DNA of 64,000 nt from positions 13,015,126 to 13,079,125 of the forward strand of contig JABACO010000006.1 of the NCBI GenBank assembly GCA_013339895.1, in the 5' to 3' direction. The notes under the pieces are model-generated. The model was given only the letters and a program-made list of their open reading frames with translations, was not told where the DNA came from and made no database searches. Shown here piece by piece: positions 34,180-52,600 of the stretch. The stretch's first letter is position 1. Each line of letters starts with the position of its first letter. The stretch comes from Ephydatia muelleri. Taxonomy: Eukaryota; Porifera; Demospongiae; Spongillida; Spongillidae. Position numbers and translations under genes: made by a program.

Positions 34180-34447
34180 CATATCTGCACTAATCTAACT
34201 TCTGCTACATGGGCTGATCTTGTAACAGCCTTTTGAGCTAGCAATGGATGAGTTTTACAAAAGGCATCATTTACTTCCCTTAAAAGCTCACTACCCCTAA
34301 GAATTGCTTTTTCTAGGCCACCATCATACTTTGCTAGCGTGTGAGAGTTGGGTTAATACATCAGCCGGCCTTCTTCACACCCCATAGACAGGTCACAAAG
34401 GAGAAAGAACTGTACATGTGGTGATGATTTTGTGCAGATTCCTTATA
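34180..34447 (-). repeat. Dispersed coding repeat, copy 3, with empty site for the 70-bp palindrome
   Basis: Matches 8880-9400 (ccttttgagctagcaatgga, gctcactacccctaagaatt, gattttgtgcagat). It carries gtcacaaag once, uninterrupted, where copy 2 has the 70-bp insertion. It abuts the right arm of the inverted duplication at 34449. Confidence 0.65.
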
Positions 34448-34448
34448 T

Positions 34449-35800
34449 GAAAGTACTGTAGACCGAAAGAGTTCCATCCAAGAAAGATGTGGTTTCAAAT
34501 TTAAGATGATGCTGAAAAGAATATTCATTTTATAGCAAGGCATGTGTTCTCTTACATGTGCACTATCACTAATTTATACCATATGATATGGTTTTTCATA
34601 TGTTAAAGAAACCCTGTACTGCATCCAACATTAGAAGACTTCAACTGAACCTGTAAATACACATGATGGTCTTCCTTCAAGCTGGTAAATGAAAAGTAGT
34701 AGTTAGAATTGTGCATCCTGTGCTAATTTATTTCAACAGGAGAGAGTAATTAAATAATGACAATGCATGCATCAAGACAAGCTGAACCTGTAAATGCACA
34801 TGGTAAATTGATACCATTGGTTAAGATGGTTTTTGAAATATATGCCGGCATCAAGTTAATTAGTAATTTCTTTTTGATTGTTGCATGTTATCATGTATGG
34901 CTGCATGCAGAGTCCTGGAATGAACCAAATAACAAAGCAAGAGTTCTTAATGAGCGTATTCAGGATATCCATTCCAAACGTTCTGGAGTTGACAATCATG
35001 GTAACAAAGCCCACCATGCAGTGGATGACTGTACATTGCCCAACATTGCTGAGAATGTTGATGCTTGGTGGATCGAAGAATTTCAGCTAACAAGCGTGAG
35101 ATTACTTTAGTGAGATGGCTCGCAGCACCCATTATGAACAGTGGTCAGTACATTCTAGCAATCCAGTTATCTTCTACTTTTAGATGTTCAGGATTTCAAG
35201 ATGTATGGACTTGTAATGAACTTTTCAATTGAAAAGGAACGATTCATTCAGATGTTACATGATCCTGCTGGCCATTGGCTAACTATTAGTAATGTTGGAA
35301 CTGAGAAGCCATATGTTCTTCAGGTCTATGACAGTCTCTATTCATCATGTTCTTTGAGAACAAATAGCTTGTCTTCTGCACACTGATATGCCAAACATCC
35401 CATTAGAATATGTGACTGTACATAAGCAGTATGGCAGTCAGGACTTTGGTCATTTTTCTTTAGCATATGCATGCAGCAGCTCTTTGCTATAATGAACAGC
35501 CAGGAAATTATGTATACAACCAAGCTAAACTACGCTGTCACCTTATATCATGCATGTCTAGAAAATAAAAGGTTTTCAATGTTTCCATTCATATCGTATC
35601 GTCGTCAAGCCATGAAAACTATTCCAATCTAAAATAAGAGTATCCAGCAAGTGTAGAATGCCGCAACTACCAGACATCACTATGATTTGCTGCAGCCTCT
35701 GCAAAGAACGTTTCCATGGTGATGTGTGCATTGGCCCTCTCCCACGTGATACTCGGCAGCAGAAGAAAAGATGGCTCTGTCCTTTTTGCACTGAATAACA
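34449..35800 (+). mobile_element. Ginger-like DNA transposon, 3' part, copy R
   Basis: Same parts as copy L: middle region (NKARVLNERIQDIHSKRSG), Ulp1-like stretch (HDPAGHWLTISNVGTEKPYV at about 35257-35316) and PHD-like finger (about 35640-35795). Broken, with several breaks. Shared with copy L through the large duplication, so it inserted before it. Confidence 0.6.
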
Positions 35801-37035
35801 CTGATAATTTATACATGTTTATTGTTTAGCTTATCATTACTGTCGTGCACGAGTTGATTTAATCCTTGTCATAACAAGATTGAATGGTACCTAGCCATGA
35901 GCGATAAAACTATACATGTATATACATTTTCAAGACACATGCATGGACAAACTAGGTAGTAATTTTATCCAAAGGCTTGCCTTAGCTTAATAGGACCAAT
36001 TTCATTAGAGACAGCCTGTTCTAGGGAGGGAGGGAGGGATGGAGGGGGGGGGGGGGACGAGTCCGGACGACGACATATTCTGCGGTGAGGGACAATAAGG
36101 AAAAGTGTTTCCCCCGGACAGAATCCGCTAGCAGGATGTGTCCCCCCGGACAATTTTAGGGGGAGGGGACAAAATCAGCTTTGACGCCGGCTAATCCTTT
36201 AACAGCAGCATCTAGTTCTAATGAAGGCGATCCTTCAATCGCAATTTCGGAATCTGATGGAGCTAGGTGTCATTGCAGTTTCGCACTCTGCACACTGCTG
36301 CATTGATTCCTCTCACGGTCTGCTAGATCAAGGCCATGTTATTGAGGCGTCTTCTGTCCTTTGACTCCATCAACACGCATTGCTTTTCTGGGCGCCGATT
36401 TAGTATGGTAGCTGCTCATTCTCGACCACGCTCGTTAAATAGGAAGTGTCACCTAAAACCAGAGATAATATATCCATGCTAAAACTCTGTCATTGGTTAT
36501 AACGGTGTGGGCTCCGAAAAAATTTCGACTACTCGTAACGACCTAGCCGTGAACAAGCCACGGCCCGGGAGCGTACCGGTCATGGGCGTGGCTCTAAAGG
36601 CCCCCCCCCCCCTCCCCACACTAGTAAATAATACAGATAGAATTCGTATTTCAATAATATTATTTCAAATCAAGGACGGAATAATCAAAATACACAACCA
36701 AATAGATTTTATTTACATAATGGCTCTAATAGAACTGATTTTCAGTAGCTAGTTAAACGTACGCCAATTACGATGAGGTCTCTCGTTTTTCAAGATTGTA
36801 ATAAATTTTAATGTCTATATTTTTTAGACCACTGCATTGCAGCCTAACCAGGGATAATTGAAGTGCAAAATTCATTTAAACGACCAAGCCCATCATACAT
36901 GAGTGTGTTTTCAACATCTCGGCCGAGCTGCTGATCAACTTACCTTTCAATCGCCGCCCGGGGCGACTGGCCCGCGGGTGCTTGTTCGCTTCTTTCCTGC
37001 CCCTTCTACACTCCTACGCCATCCGCCCCAAACCT

Positions 37036-37083
37036 CATCGCATATATAGACAGCTAGAGTGGTAGCTGTCTATATATGCGATG
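37036..37083. repeat. 20-bp-arm palindrome present only in the right arm
   Basis: catcgcatatatagacagct (37036-37055) and its complement (37064-37083) flank agagtggt. The left arm has the word once (about 20703-20722). One side has therefore gained or lost a snap-back copy. Confidence 0.7.
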
Positions 37084-38534
37084 GGCCATAATGCTACAGG
37101 CATAAAATGTCTCTTTGAATACCACATGGGTCAGGTATATATATCAACAGGATATTATGTATTACTAAAAACAATGACCATATATGGTTCATTCGCTGCA
37201 TCTGATCTAAAACGCATGCGCAATTCATGCTCATAAAAGGAAAGAGCGCTGTCTTCATTGTCATTCTTAGCAGTTGTTAGCAGTTGTTGGGAGAACCTAT
37301 AGAAGTAGGTTGTGTGAAGGCTAGTAGACCATTTTGTAGAGTTTTGAATTGAAAAGACGAATTTGTAGTGTTTGTGTGTCCTCTTGACTAGCTGGCAGCA
37401 TTTAGCTATACAGTACTGCAAATAGTGTGAGAAAGAAACAAGTAGGACGTATTGGGTAAGGTAGCTGTGAGCATTGGAAGGAGCTAGCCGACATTGTATT
37501 GACCTCCACATGCTAGACGCTAGAATGATAGACCTACGGGATTCATCCCCCCCAGTGTGTACGAAAGAAGCAAATATAGACTTTAGAAATGGCAATTGTA
37601 GTATCTGTAAAACGTAGTAGCCTTTAGGGATAGCAAAGGGCGCCACTACGAGAAGCGAGTGAGCTTTTCAGCCCAGTTGCATGATGGTTTCTGCCAGCTA
37701 TTGGAGGTGTGTAGTGGGTCAGAAGAGGTGTCTGTACCTCCTTTATAGCCGAAAGTGCTTATCTTGACAATCCAGCTTGGTATTCGTATGTGGCAGAGAA
37801 GCATTGGGTGCGTATAGTGAGTGGATAAGGTAGCTGTGAGCGTTAGGAGTTAGCCAACAGTGTAACGACCTCCCAAAGACGCTAGAGTGATATGCGATCG
37901 ATCCTCTACACTTTGCACAAAGATCGAAGGACGTCTGGCTTGCCAGACTACATTAGCTAGACAGGAATTGCTGGCAGCATTCAGCTAAGTGGTGAAAAAG
38001 GCTAAGAAAGAAACAAATAGGCCTATCGAGTGTAGACAGTCGAAACGGCAACTGTGCTGTATTCGTAGACCTTTAGGAAAGCTAAAGTAGCCATTAGACA
38101 CAGATTTGCTCAACCTTCTAGTTGTCAAGAAGAGGTGCCTGTACCTTCTTTATAGCTGAAAGTGCTTATCAGCTTGGTTAGGTTAGGTGGGACCTGTATT
38201 TGGTGTGGCAGAGAAGCTTGAGGTGCGTATATTGAGTGGATAAGGTAGCTGTGAGCATTGGAAGGAGCTAGCCGACAGTGTCTCCAAGACGCTGGAATGA
38301 TAGGCAGACCTCTTGTAACCGTACGTAGCTACAAAGACTACCCCAACTATCCGTACTGGTCGCCATGTCCAGTTGGCCGTGTCCAGATGAGCCTATTGGT
38401 GTAGCAAAGAGACGCGTGAAGTGTGTGTGGTTGTGTGGTGTGGACCTGCATGTTGTGCGTACGAGCTAGCTAGCTCCCTGAACGTGTTGTCTTTCCATTA
38501 ACTATTAATCATTTCTTTTCTTCAGAACATAAAA

Positions 38535-43164
<4,630 letters not shown>

Positions 43165-45243
43165 CCTTGTCATCAGTATCTGTAAACAGTGTGTTGTATT
43201 GCTATGTAGAAGTATGTGTGTGTGCTTTGTTGACTCTGTTTAGGATAGGATAATGGTTTACATTACATGTGTGTGTGTTTGTGTATTAGAGGCTTGCTGA
43301 ATGAATTGGAATGAAATGTTTGACATCTGTGAGTGATACAAAATTAAGTTTTACTGGCAGGTCTGTCTGTAGCGTACACATGAATGCACACACACATACA
43401 TTCAGTCAGTGTTGGTCACACGTGTTACAGCAATGGTATGTTGCACACACGTGGCCCTGGGTCCATGTCTGAAGAGGGTAGAAATGATGGTGTGGAGGTA
43501 GACCTGGTCTCTAGATATGATGGATACCATCTCTATCTGACAACTGCTAAAGACAAGTTGGGGATATGATAGGTGAGATGGCTGGGAGTTGCTTTGTGTC
43601 AGTGTCATAGGTGTAGGTATTGTGGTGCATGTGTTGACAGCCATGGGACACATGGCCTGAGCTGGCCATGGAGTTAGGGTTGACATTCTAGGCATGCAGC
43701 CATCAACACTGTTATTCAACTGTCACTAGCGGCTGCCAAGGTTCCATCCGGTCTGCTCAGGTGATGATGGGAAGAGACCAGATGACATCACCACTGTACC
43801 ATGGAGCTGTGGTGGTGTCTTGGTGGATGTCACATCTGATGTTGCTCTCTCTGGCAGTGCAGGGGGCTGGAGTGGTGGGTGCTAGGACCAAGCTGCTAAC
43901 ATCTCTAAAGAATGCTCACCTGGATGCATCCAACCATTTTGAACCAGTTGCTGTAGATACGTCAACGTTTTATTTTTGTACACGCTAGTTATAGCTGTAA
44001 TTATTTGAATGACGCAAATTGTTAATACTTTATGGAAATCAAAGTATGCGGCTTGTAAAGTGGGTTCGAATGTGTCCTTTGTAGCGCGGTCATGCTGATC
44101 CTGGACCTCGTGACGTCGACCCCATCTTCTGCATTACATGCAGGGAAATCAGTACTCCCTGGAAGCAGCTGGTATGTCATTGACGTTGTACACGTATGAT
44201 CGGTTCATCAGCATGCCACGCACAACCTGAAACGTCACGTGCCGCCACAAGACTTGGCGGTGGACGCTACCAATTGTTTTCCCCACAGGGCGGGCCGGGA
44301 AGTGGGAAGGGTAGGGGAGGGTGTGTGTGGATATCATGTAGGTAATTACTGATGATACGAGTAGAGAGATGCCATTGTGTGAGTTCTTTTGGTGTGTCCA
44401 CACTAATAGTGACCCAGGGCTATCTGATATGGGTGCACTGATCTTGGTGTAGGTGTCAAACTTGCACTGACATCACTACACACAACACACATAATGTGCA
44501 AATACAAGTGTGTATTGTGTGTACATGTGTTCATCTGTGGGAGTGTTCACACATTGCACCCCTCCATGTCATGTTTCTTGACACCCCTCCCCACCCCTGT
44601 TTAGTGTGATGTAATTTGTCTTCTGCAAGGTGTGTGTGTGTTTGTGTACATGTGAGTAGATGGGTTTGGAACAAGTGTGTGATGATGTCCTACAATTGGT
44701 GTAGAGTGACATGTCCATTCTGTGAGGAGTGGGAAGTGTTTAGGTGAGGGATATGCATGTAGCCATGGATGTGCAGCAGGTTAGCCAGTGCACACATTCC
44801 AGGTCAGTGGTGAGGAGGTGGGGCATGCGTTGCCATGGTGGCAGGCACGCAGTCCCACCCCCCAGTGATTGTTTTCACATAGGGGGCCCAAAACAAAGTT
44901 GCTTTAGAACAACTCCATTTGCAGATAGGATCAAGGTACTGAATGTCTGAGATGAAAAGCTTCTGTGCAGTATCAAACTGACCAAGAAACTTCTAGTGAT
45001 GAAAAGGAAACAGGCAGGTGAACCCTGAAATGCTCATTTAGGCAATCACTACAGATCAAGGTCCCAGCCATGCTATTAGGGAGCATGTGATTGACCAGCT
45101 TTACTTTTCTTTGTGAGCAGGAAAGCAATGGTAGCTTATCTTGTGTGTCCTATAGGAAATGTTAGATGTGTGTTGTGTAGGACAGCACATAGTTCAGACG
45201 CCATTGTTGTTTATGTTGGCTGCATGGCGGATTGGATTTGTGA

Positions 45244-45287
<44 letters not shown>

Positions 45288-45312
45288 TGTACTGTATCTG
45301 TGTGTGGTATAG
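43165..45312. other. Intergenic, no recognised gene
   Basis: GT-rich patches, a pure GT run of about 35 bp at 45250-45285, and short open frames with no family resemblance. No inverted repeat or RNA gene was recognised. Confidence 0.5.
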
Positions 45313-47055
45313 AGACTGGTGGGTCTCCTCCCCATCCAGCACTGGTGGGTCTCCTCCCCATCCAGCACTGGTGGGGCTCCTTCCCATCCAGCACTGGTGG
45401 GTCTCCTCCCCATCCAGCACTGATTGGTCTCCTCCCCATCCAGCACTGGTGGGTCTCCTCCCCATCCAGCACTGGTGGGTCTCCTCCCCATCCAGCACTG
45501 ATGGGTCTCCTCCCCATCCAGCACTGGTGGGTCTCCTCCCCATCCAGCACTGGTGGGGCTCCTCCCCACCCAGCACTGGTGGTCATCCAGCACTGGTGGG
45601 GCTCCTCTCCATCCAGCACTGGGTCTCCTCCCCATCCAGCACTGGTGGGGCTCCTCCCCACCCAACACTGGTGGGGCTCCTCCCCATTCAGCACTGGTGG
45701 GTCTCCTCCCCATCCAGCACTGGTGGGTCTCCTCCCCATCCAGCACTGGTGGGTCTCCTCCCCATCCAGCACTTGTGGGTCTCCTCCCCATCCAGCACTG
45801 ATTGGTCTCCTCCCCATCCAGCACTGGTGGGTCTCCTCCCCATCCAGCACTGATTGGTCTCCTCCCCATCGTGCACTGGTGGGTCTCCTCCCCATCCAGC
45901 ACTGGTGGGGCTCCTCCCCATCCAGCACTGGTGGGGCTCCTCCCCATCCAGCACTGGTGGGTCTCCTCCCCATCCAGCACTGGTGGGTCTCCTCCCCATC
46001 CAGCACTGGTGGGTCTCCTCCCCATCCAGCACTGGTGGGTCTCCTCCCCATCCAGCACTGGTGGGTCTCCTCCCCATCCAGCACTGGTGGGTCTCCTCCC
46101 CATCCAGCACTGGTGGGGCTCCTCCCCACCCAGCACTGGTGGCCATCCAGCACTGGTGGGGCTCCTCTCCATCCAGCACTGGGTCTCCTCCCCATCCAGC
46201 ACTGGTGGGGCTCCTCCCCACCCAACACTGGTGGGGCTCCTCCCCATTCAGCACTGGTGGGTCTCCTCCCCATCCAGCACTGGTGGGTCTCCTCCCCATC
46301 CAGCACTGGTGGGTCTCCTCCCCATCCAGCACTGATTGGTCTCCTCCCCATCCAGCACTGGTGGGTCTCCTCCCCATCCAGCACTGATTGGTCTCCTCCC
46401 CATCCAGCACTGGTGGGTCTCCTCCCCATCCAGCACTGGTGGGGCTCCTCCCCATCCAGCACTGGTGGGTCTCCTCCCCATCCAGCACTGGTGGGTCTCC
46501 TCCCCATCCAGCACTGGTGGGTCTCCTCCCCATCCAGCACTGGTGGGTCTCCTCCCCATCCAGCACTGGTGGGGCTCCTCCCCATCCAGCACTGGTGGGG
46601 CTCCTCCCCATCCAGCACTGGTGGGTCTCCTCCCCATCCAGCACTGGTGGGTCTCCTCCCCATCCAGCACTGGTGGGTCTCCTCCCCATCCAGCACTGGT
46701 GGGTCTCCTCCCCATCCAGCACTGGTGGAGCTCCTCCCCTTCCAGCACTGGTGGGTCTCCTCCCCATCCAGCACTAGTGGGTCTCCTCCCCATCCAGCAC
46801 TGGTGGGTCTCCTCCCCATCCAGCACTGGTGGGTCTCCTCCACATCCAGCACTGGTGGGGCTTCTCCCCATCCAGCACTGGTGGGTCTCCTCTCCATCCA
46901 GCACACTGGTGGGTCTCCTCCCCATCCAGCACTGGTGGGTCTCCTCCCCATCCAGCACTGGTGGGTCTCCTCCCCATCCAGCACTGGTGGGGCTCCTCCC
47001 CATCCAGCACTGGTGGGTCTCCTCCCCATCCAGCACTGGTGGGGCTCCTCCCCCT
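45313..47055. repeat. 26-bp minisatellite, about 67 units
   Basis: Unit ggtgggtctcctccccatcc + agcact with variants ggggct, attggt and ggagct, and shortened units at 45585-45625 and 46138-46185. A block of about 550 bp that includes the shortened units is repeated (45560 onward and 46115 onward), showing segmental expansion. 26 bp is not a multiple of 3, so long frames are open on both strands; these are artefacts. Confidence 0.95.
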
Positions 47056-47199
47056 TAAGCACGGAGAAGATGAGTAGAATGGCATGGAGGACTGATGTGA
47101 TTTTTAACTAAATTGATGCTACTTTAATACTCTCCATGTGTACATAGCATGATGGGTGAACATCAATGCCCCACCCCTTCCCCTCCCACTCTTCCCCAG

Positions 47200-47853
47200 T
47201 CCTACCTCTTACAACCCCCCATCTTCCTACTGGACCACACAACGTTCCAATTGTTTCTTCTGTCTTCAGAAGAAGTCCAGCACCCTCATGAACACTCTGG
47301 ACTCCCTTAGGGCAGCCCTTTCCATATCCTCGTCCAGATCTCTAAAGCTGACTTCTCTTATGTCATCGCCGTGGGAACCAGTGAGCAGGAGATAGAAGCT
47401 GACTGGGCGTGGCTTGATGAGAACCTGTTAGGAGTGCTAGGTGAGAGAGGGGAGGGTAGCTAAGGGTATTCAATGTCATAAAGTTAGTAGGAGTCGGAGG
47501 AGAGGGGGGAAGGAAGGGAGTAGGAGGAGAGGGGGTAAGATAGGGGAGGAGGGGGTAGGAAGAGGGATTCATAATATTCAATCCATCAACAGGACAATGG
47601 GTATCAGTGACAATAACAATGAGGATTGTGGCATTCCATTTAATGACCATCCAGAGGGATGGTGGGATACTCCCCTGGATGTTATAGCTAACCACTGTAG
47701 ATAACTCATCTACCCATTGATGGTCATTAAATGGAATAGCTCACAGGATGAGAGACCACATTGATAGTGCAGGGCACCTCCTCCCCTCTAGGTACCTTTG
47801 GGGATGATGTGCAGGCCATGGACTATGTGCAGGCCAACTCCAATGGTCCTCCA
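47200..47853 (+). CDS. TBC1D8/9-like N-terminal fragment
   Basis: Exon about 47200-47440 encodes LQKKSSTLMNTLDSLRAA and then, one frame over, PFHILVQISKADFSYVIAVG followed by EQEIEADWAWLDENLLGVL; exon 47792 to about 47853 gives TFGDDVQAMDYVQANSN. Order and spacing resemble the N-terminus of TBC1D8/TBC1D9 Rab-GAPs (the segment before the first GRAM domain, with a W-x-WL-x-x-NLL motif), recalled from memory. The frame change is at a run of C (47315-47318), one base short of the expected reading. Splice phases fit (G|GT). No GRAM or TBC exons follow; the next sequence is a minisatellite. Either a fragment or a gene interrupted by array growth. Confidence 0.4.
47633..47737. mobile_element. 105-bp element with 19-bp terminal inverted repeats
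   Basis: attccatttaatgaccatc at 47633-47651 and its exact complement at 47719-47737, lying in the intron of the TBC1D-like fragment. Flanking target duplication not evident. Probably a short MITE. Confidence 0.6.
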
Positions 47854-47957
47854 AGCCTTGCAATGCCACACCTACCCACAAACCCAGGCCTGGGGACCAG
47901 CCAACCTCTCCCATCCCACAGTCCCCATCCAAGCAGGGCGACGCCCAACCCTTCTCC

Positions 47958-48925
47958 AGCAAGAGATGCACCCCTCCCACATAACCCACACAGAACAAGG
48001 GACACACCCCTCCCACATAACCCACACAGAACAAGGGACACACCCCTCCCACATAACCCACACAGAACAAGGGACACACCCCTCCCACATAACCCACACA
48101 GAACAAGGGACACACACCTCCCACATAACCCACACAGAACAAGGGACACACCCCTCCCACAAAACCCACACAGAACAAGAGACACACCCCTCCCACATAA
48201 CCACACAGAACAAGGGACACACCCCTCCCACATAACCCACACAGAACAAGGGACACACCCCTCCCACATAACCCACACAGAACAAAGGACACACCCCTCC
48301 CTCATAACCCACACAGAACAAGGGACACGCCCCTCCCACACAACCCACACAGAACAAGAGACACACCCCTCCCTCATAACCCACACAGAACAAGGGACAC
48401 ACCCCTCCCACATAACCCACACAGAACAAGGGACACACCCCTCCCACATAACCCACACAGAACAAGAGACACACCCCTCCCTCATAACCCACACAGAACA
48501 AGGGACACACCCCTCCCACATAACCCACACAGAACAAGAGACACATCCCTCCCTCATAACCCACACAGAACAAGAGACACACCCCTCCCACATAACCCAC
48601 ACAGAACAAGGGACACACCCCTCCCACATAACCCACACAGAACAAGAGACACACCCCTCCCACATAACCCACATAGAACAAGGGACACACCCCTCCCACA
48701 TAACCCACACAGAACAAGAGACACATCCCTCCCTCATAACCCACACAGAACAAGAGACACACCCCTCCCACATAACCCACACAGAACAAGAGACACACCC
48801 CTCCCACATAACCCACACAGAACAAGGGACACACCCCTCCCACATAACCCACACAGAACAAGGGACACACCCATCCCACATAACCCACACAGAACAAGAG
48901 ACACACCCCTCCCACACAGATCAAG
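47958..48925. repeat. 36-bp minisatellite, about 27 units
   Basis: Unit words: gggacacacccctcccacat + aacccacacagaacaa, with gagaca and ctcat variants. 36 is a multiple of 3, so one 12-residue peptide repeat (EQGTHPSHITHT) runs long in one frame after about 48180; a 1-bp unit change near 48210 switches frames. I treat it as noncoding. 48926-49637 shows no recognised gene and has a GT run at 49285-49323. Confidence 0.9.
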
Positions 48926-49286
48926 GGACACAGTGTGATGGGTGTGTGGGAGTTTATGTCCAACATTAAAGAATATAGGCCATAGGTTACACTCATACAA
49001 ATTGGGCCAATAGCACAGAAGCACATGAGTGTGTACACAGCAACATGAATTGTCCAATGGGAAACATCCACCATTGGCCCTTGTGGTTTCACCCTTCTCT
49101 AAAGATCATGATCACCTGACAGGGTCAGGATACCACAGATGTCTGTATTTATATGTGATGTGACCACACATAGGTTCTCATGTGTTTAATCTTTGTCTTT
49201 ATTTTTTCTGTGTGTTGTATTATTTGTACACATACACATGTGTACATGTATGTGTTTGGTCAGTATGTTCAAGTGTCTGGTTGTGT

Positions 49287-49325
<39 letters not shown>

Positions 49326-49637
49326 GCCCGTAAATTGATTTCTACCTGTTTTAAGCTGCCATGCAGAGTGTCACTGGCTTCATCAATGTCCATGTCAGTG
49401 TCTTTCATCTTCACCAGATGAGCTCTGACTCTCTCACCTTGCAGTGTCTGGTGTGCCTGATGGCTGGGTGAGGCTGTGGTGTGCCTACTGGAGACAGCTG
49501 TACTGGTCATGGGTGTCACATGTGAGCACATCACAACACACAGTAGAGAACCTCCAGCATACAGATCCATGTGTGTCTGCATTACAGAGTCATAACCACA
49601 CACAAGTGAGCATTTGCATTGCATTTTTCACACACAG

Positions 49638-52600
49638 ACCTCGAAAAATGGTCATCCTAGAGAGGGGCGTGGCCCATGTGAGCAGAACTGCACTAACACT
49701 GATGGGTCATACTACTGCAACTGCACACTTGGCTATGTGCTGGTCACTGATAACCACAACTGCCTTGGTAAGCTGTACAAAATAGCTACACATCCCACAG
49801 CACTGTGTGTTCCACCCATCTTGCCTTCACACACAGACACACACTTACACACACACACTCACACACACACACACACAGTCACATGTGCATATATACATGT
49901 ACATCACTGCATGATGTGTTCAGTATGCCACACCCTTATGACCATATAAGGCTCCACCTACTAGGTCCCCCCTCGGAGTTGGTCCTTGTTGCCTTCAACT
50001 CAACGGCTCTGCAAGCTGGCTGGCTAGCTCCAACTGGTGACCCAAATGATGGCAGCTTGCTCTCCTATGGTGCAGTGTGCAGGTCAGCAGAGGGCAGTGG
50101 GGTTCAGTACACACTGGACATAGAGGAGGCACTGGGCACACTGCTCACTGCCCTGTCACCATACACACATTACCACTGCTGCGTTTGGGTCGTCACCTCA
50201 AAGGCCATTGGTCCCTCCACCTGCCAGTTCGCCACAACATCTCAAGACAGTAGGTTTCTTTTTTTAATTTTTACATCTTCTGCAACAGACCTCTTCACGA
50301 TGCCACCATTGCTGGCTTTGCTCAGTTCCCTACAGCCCTCCAGAAAACGTCTCCATAGTTGCACGCAACTCTATGGAGCTTGATGTGTTCTGGAGCCCTC
50401 CATCTCTACCCAATGGCCCCATCACAGGGTACAACGTGTACATTGAGCTGCTGGCTGGAAGTGATGAGGGAGGAGGTGGATGTCCAGGTGCTCACCCTCG
50501 GCCATCTTGTCCCTCACCAGACTGTTGGCATGAGGGTGTCTGCCAATACCACTGTGGGGGAGGGGCCATTGTCATCGCTGGTACAGGGGACAACACTAGT
50601 TGGAGGTACGTGTGGGGGACACCATAGGACTGATCAGATAAACTTTAAGGTTTAGTTTATGAGCTCCTCACAACACACCCCCTTTAATGTAGTACAGTCT
50701 CTGCTCTCTCCACAGCTCCCATCTACCCACCAAGAGACCTCAGTGTGTATGATGACTCCATCACTCCTCAGGGGACCACTGTTGCTTGGAAGATACCATT
50801 CCATCATGACACCATTGTTGTCAACTATTACCATTTAGTCCTATGGGAGGAACAGTTTGGAACACCTCGAGTGACCTTTAATCTTCAGGGGAACATGACA
50901 TCATACTCATTTGAGGCACTTCAGGAGTACTGCACCTATCAGTGCACGATTGCTGCTGGTAACGATGTGTATGGCCTGGGCCCCAGCAGTAGCATCAGTT
51001 TCGCCACTTTGGAAGCTGGTAATAAGTGTGCAGCAATTGGGGTGTAACCCTGGTTACCATAGCCAAATCACTTTGCATTACAGTAAGGGTGTGTAATGGT
51101 GTGCAACATTTTATAATTTTGTTAGCTTAACCGATTATGCACGGAAGACGCAAATGTGCATCTGCAGCCCTGGCCATATGTACGCCAAGACATTGCCAGT
51201 GGCTGTAGCATACAGATGGCTGTAAACGAGTGCAACAGGGTCTGTGCAAACTACATCTCACAGCCTTCATGTAGGGGAGGAACACAGCACATGATAAGGT
51301 CTTTAAATCTGCAGTGTACACACTGCACACTCAGAGCACATACACGGTATCAACACATCACTAAGTACACTCAGCGTACACCCACACAAGTCCACTCAGC
51401 TTACAACCATGTTTGCACCCACACCCAACACTAAGCCCACTCAGCGTATAGCTACACGCTACCAGCTGCTACATACATAACTACTATAGCTCAATCAGAG
51501 ACAATATATACTAATGGTCATCTCTGACTCAAAGTCGATCACTACCACTGCAAAACGAAACCTTCCACCCATGTGGTACAGTACGGACCTATTCTGATAC
51601 CATGCATAAAATATGCATTCCGCGGTTATCTCTTCCCCAGTCCCATCTGGTCCTCCACTTGGCCTATCTGGTGAGCTCCTTAGTTCAACGTCCTACAGGC
51701 TTTTCTGGAACCCTCCGACACCTATGGACAGGAATGGGGTGGTCCGTAGCTACTTCATCAGCTGCTCACCTCTGGAGGGAGGCAAGGCTTTCAGCCATAG
51801 CGTCATTGAGAGCAACATAACACTCATCGAGCTCCACCCCTTCTATACCTACGAGTGCAGGGTTGCCGCGGTAACCATTGGCATTGGTCCGTACACGGCC
51901 AAGTATGAATTCAAGATGACTCCAGCCGCACCCAGCAGTCCAGCTCAGAACATCAGCTTTGTTCCCATCAACTCCTCATCTGTATTAGTGGCCTGGGGAC
52001 CGCCATCCCTGAGTGCCCAGAATGGAGTAATCTTGTTCTATGTGGTTTTGGTGTCAGAGCCGGAGACCAGAGCAGTTCTCAACTTCACTGTAGTGAGCAC
52101 TTCAGTGATGGTTGGCCCTCTCCACACCTATACCTGCTCCATTGGTGTGTTCACAGCAGGTGGAGGAACGTTAGCTGAGGCCATTACCATCCAATCCTCT
52201 CAAGGGGGTGAGCACCATTGGTTAATAAACCTACACCACATTGATCTTGTCATACCTGATGAATAAAAGTATCTTGTCTTTTATTTCAGTGTTTGAATAT
52301 CAGCTTCTAGTTTATGCTATTAACGTTTTGTGACAGAATATAATAATAATAATAATCAGCGAACCTTTTATAAAATAATAATGAATATTAATTTGTCTGT
52401 AAACCTTTTATATTTATAATATCAGCAAACATTTTATATTTACCCTTAATGGACTTGGTGTTAACTGCTGTTGTTATAAATGTTAATAACTGCAATGTCC
52501 ACAGCTCCCAGTGGAGTGCCACGCAACATTATTGCAAACTCGACATCACCCTATGATGTAATGTTGTCATGGCAACCACCTTACCCTGTGGAACGCAATG

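Noticed and set aside
43384-44950. Possible small genes downstream of the Kelch gene
   Set aside because: Frames of 60-90 codons without splice support, signal peptide or similarity.
45113-47111. Long frames on both strands with repeated SPPHPALVGLLPIQHW peptides
   Set aside because: A 26-bp tandem array open on both strands; no codon bias, no homologue, no splice context.
47761-49092. Long Thr/His/Pro and Cys/Val/Gly repeat frames
   Set aside because: 36-bp array. One frame could be translated from the TBC1D-like exon, but unit indels switch frames and nothing supports a protein.
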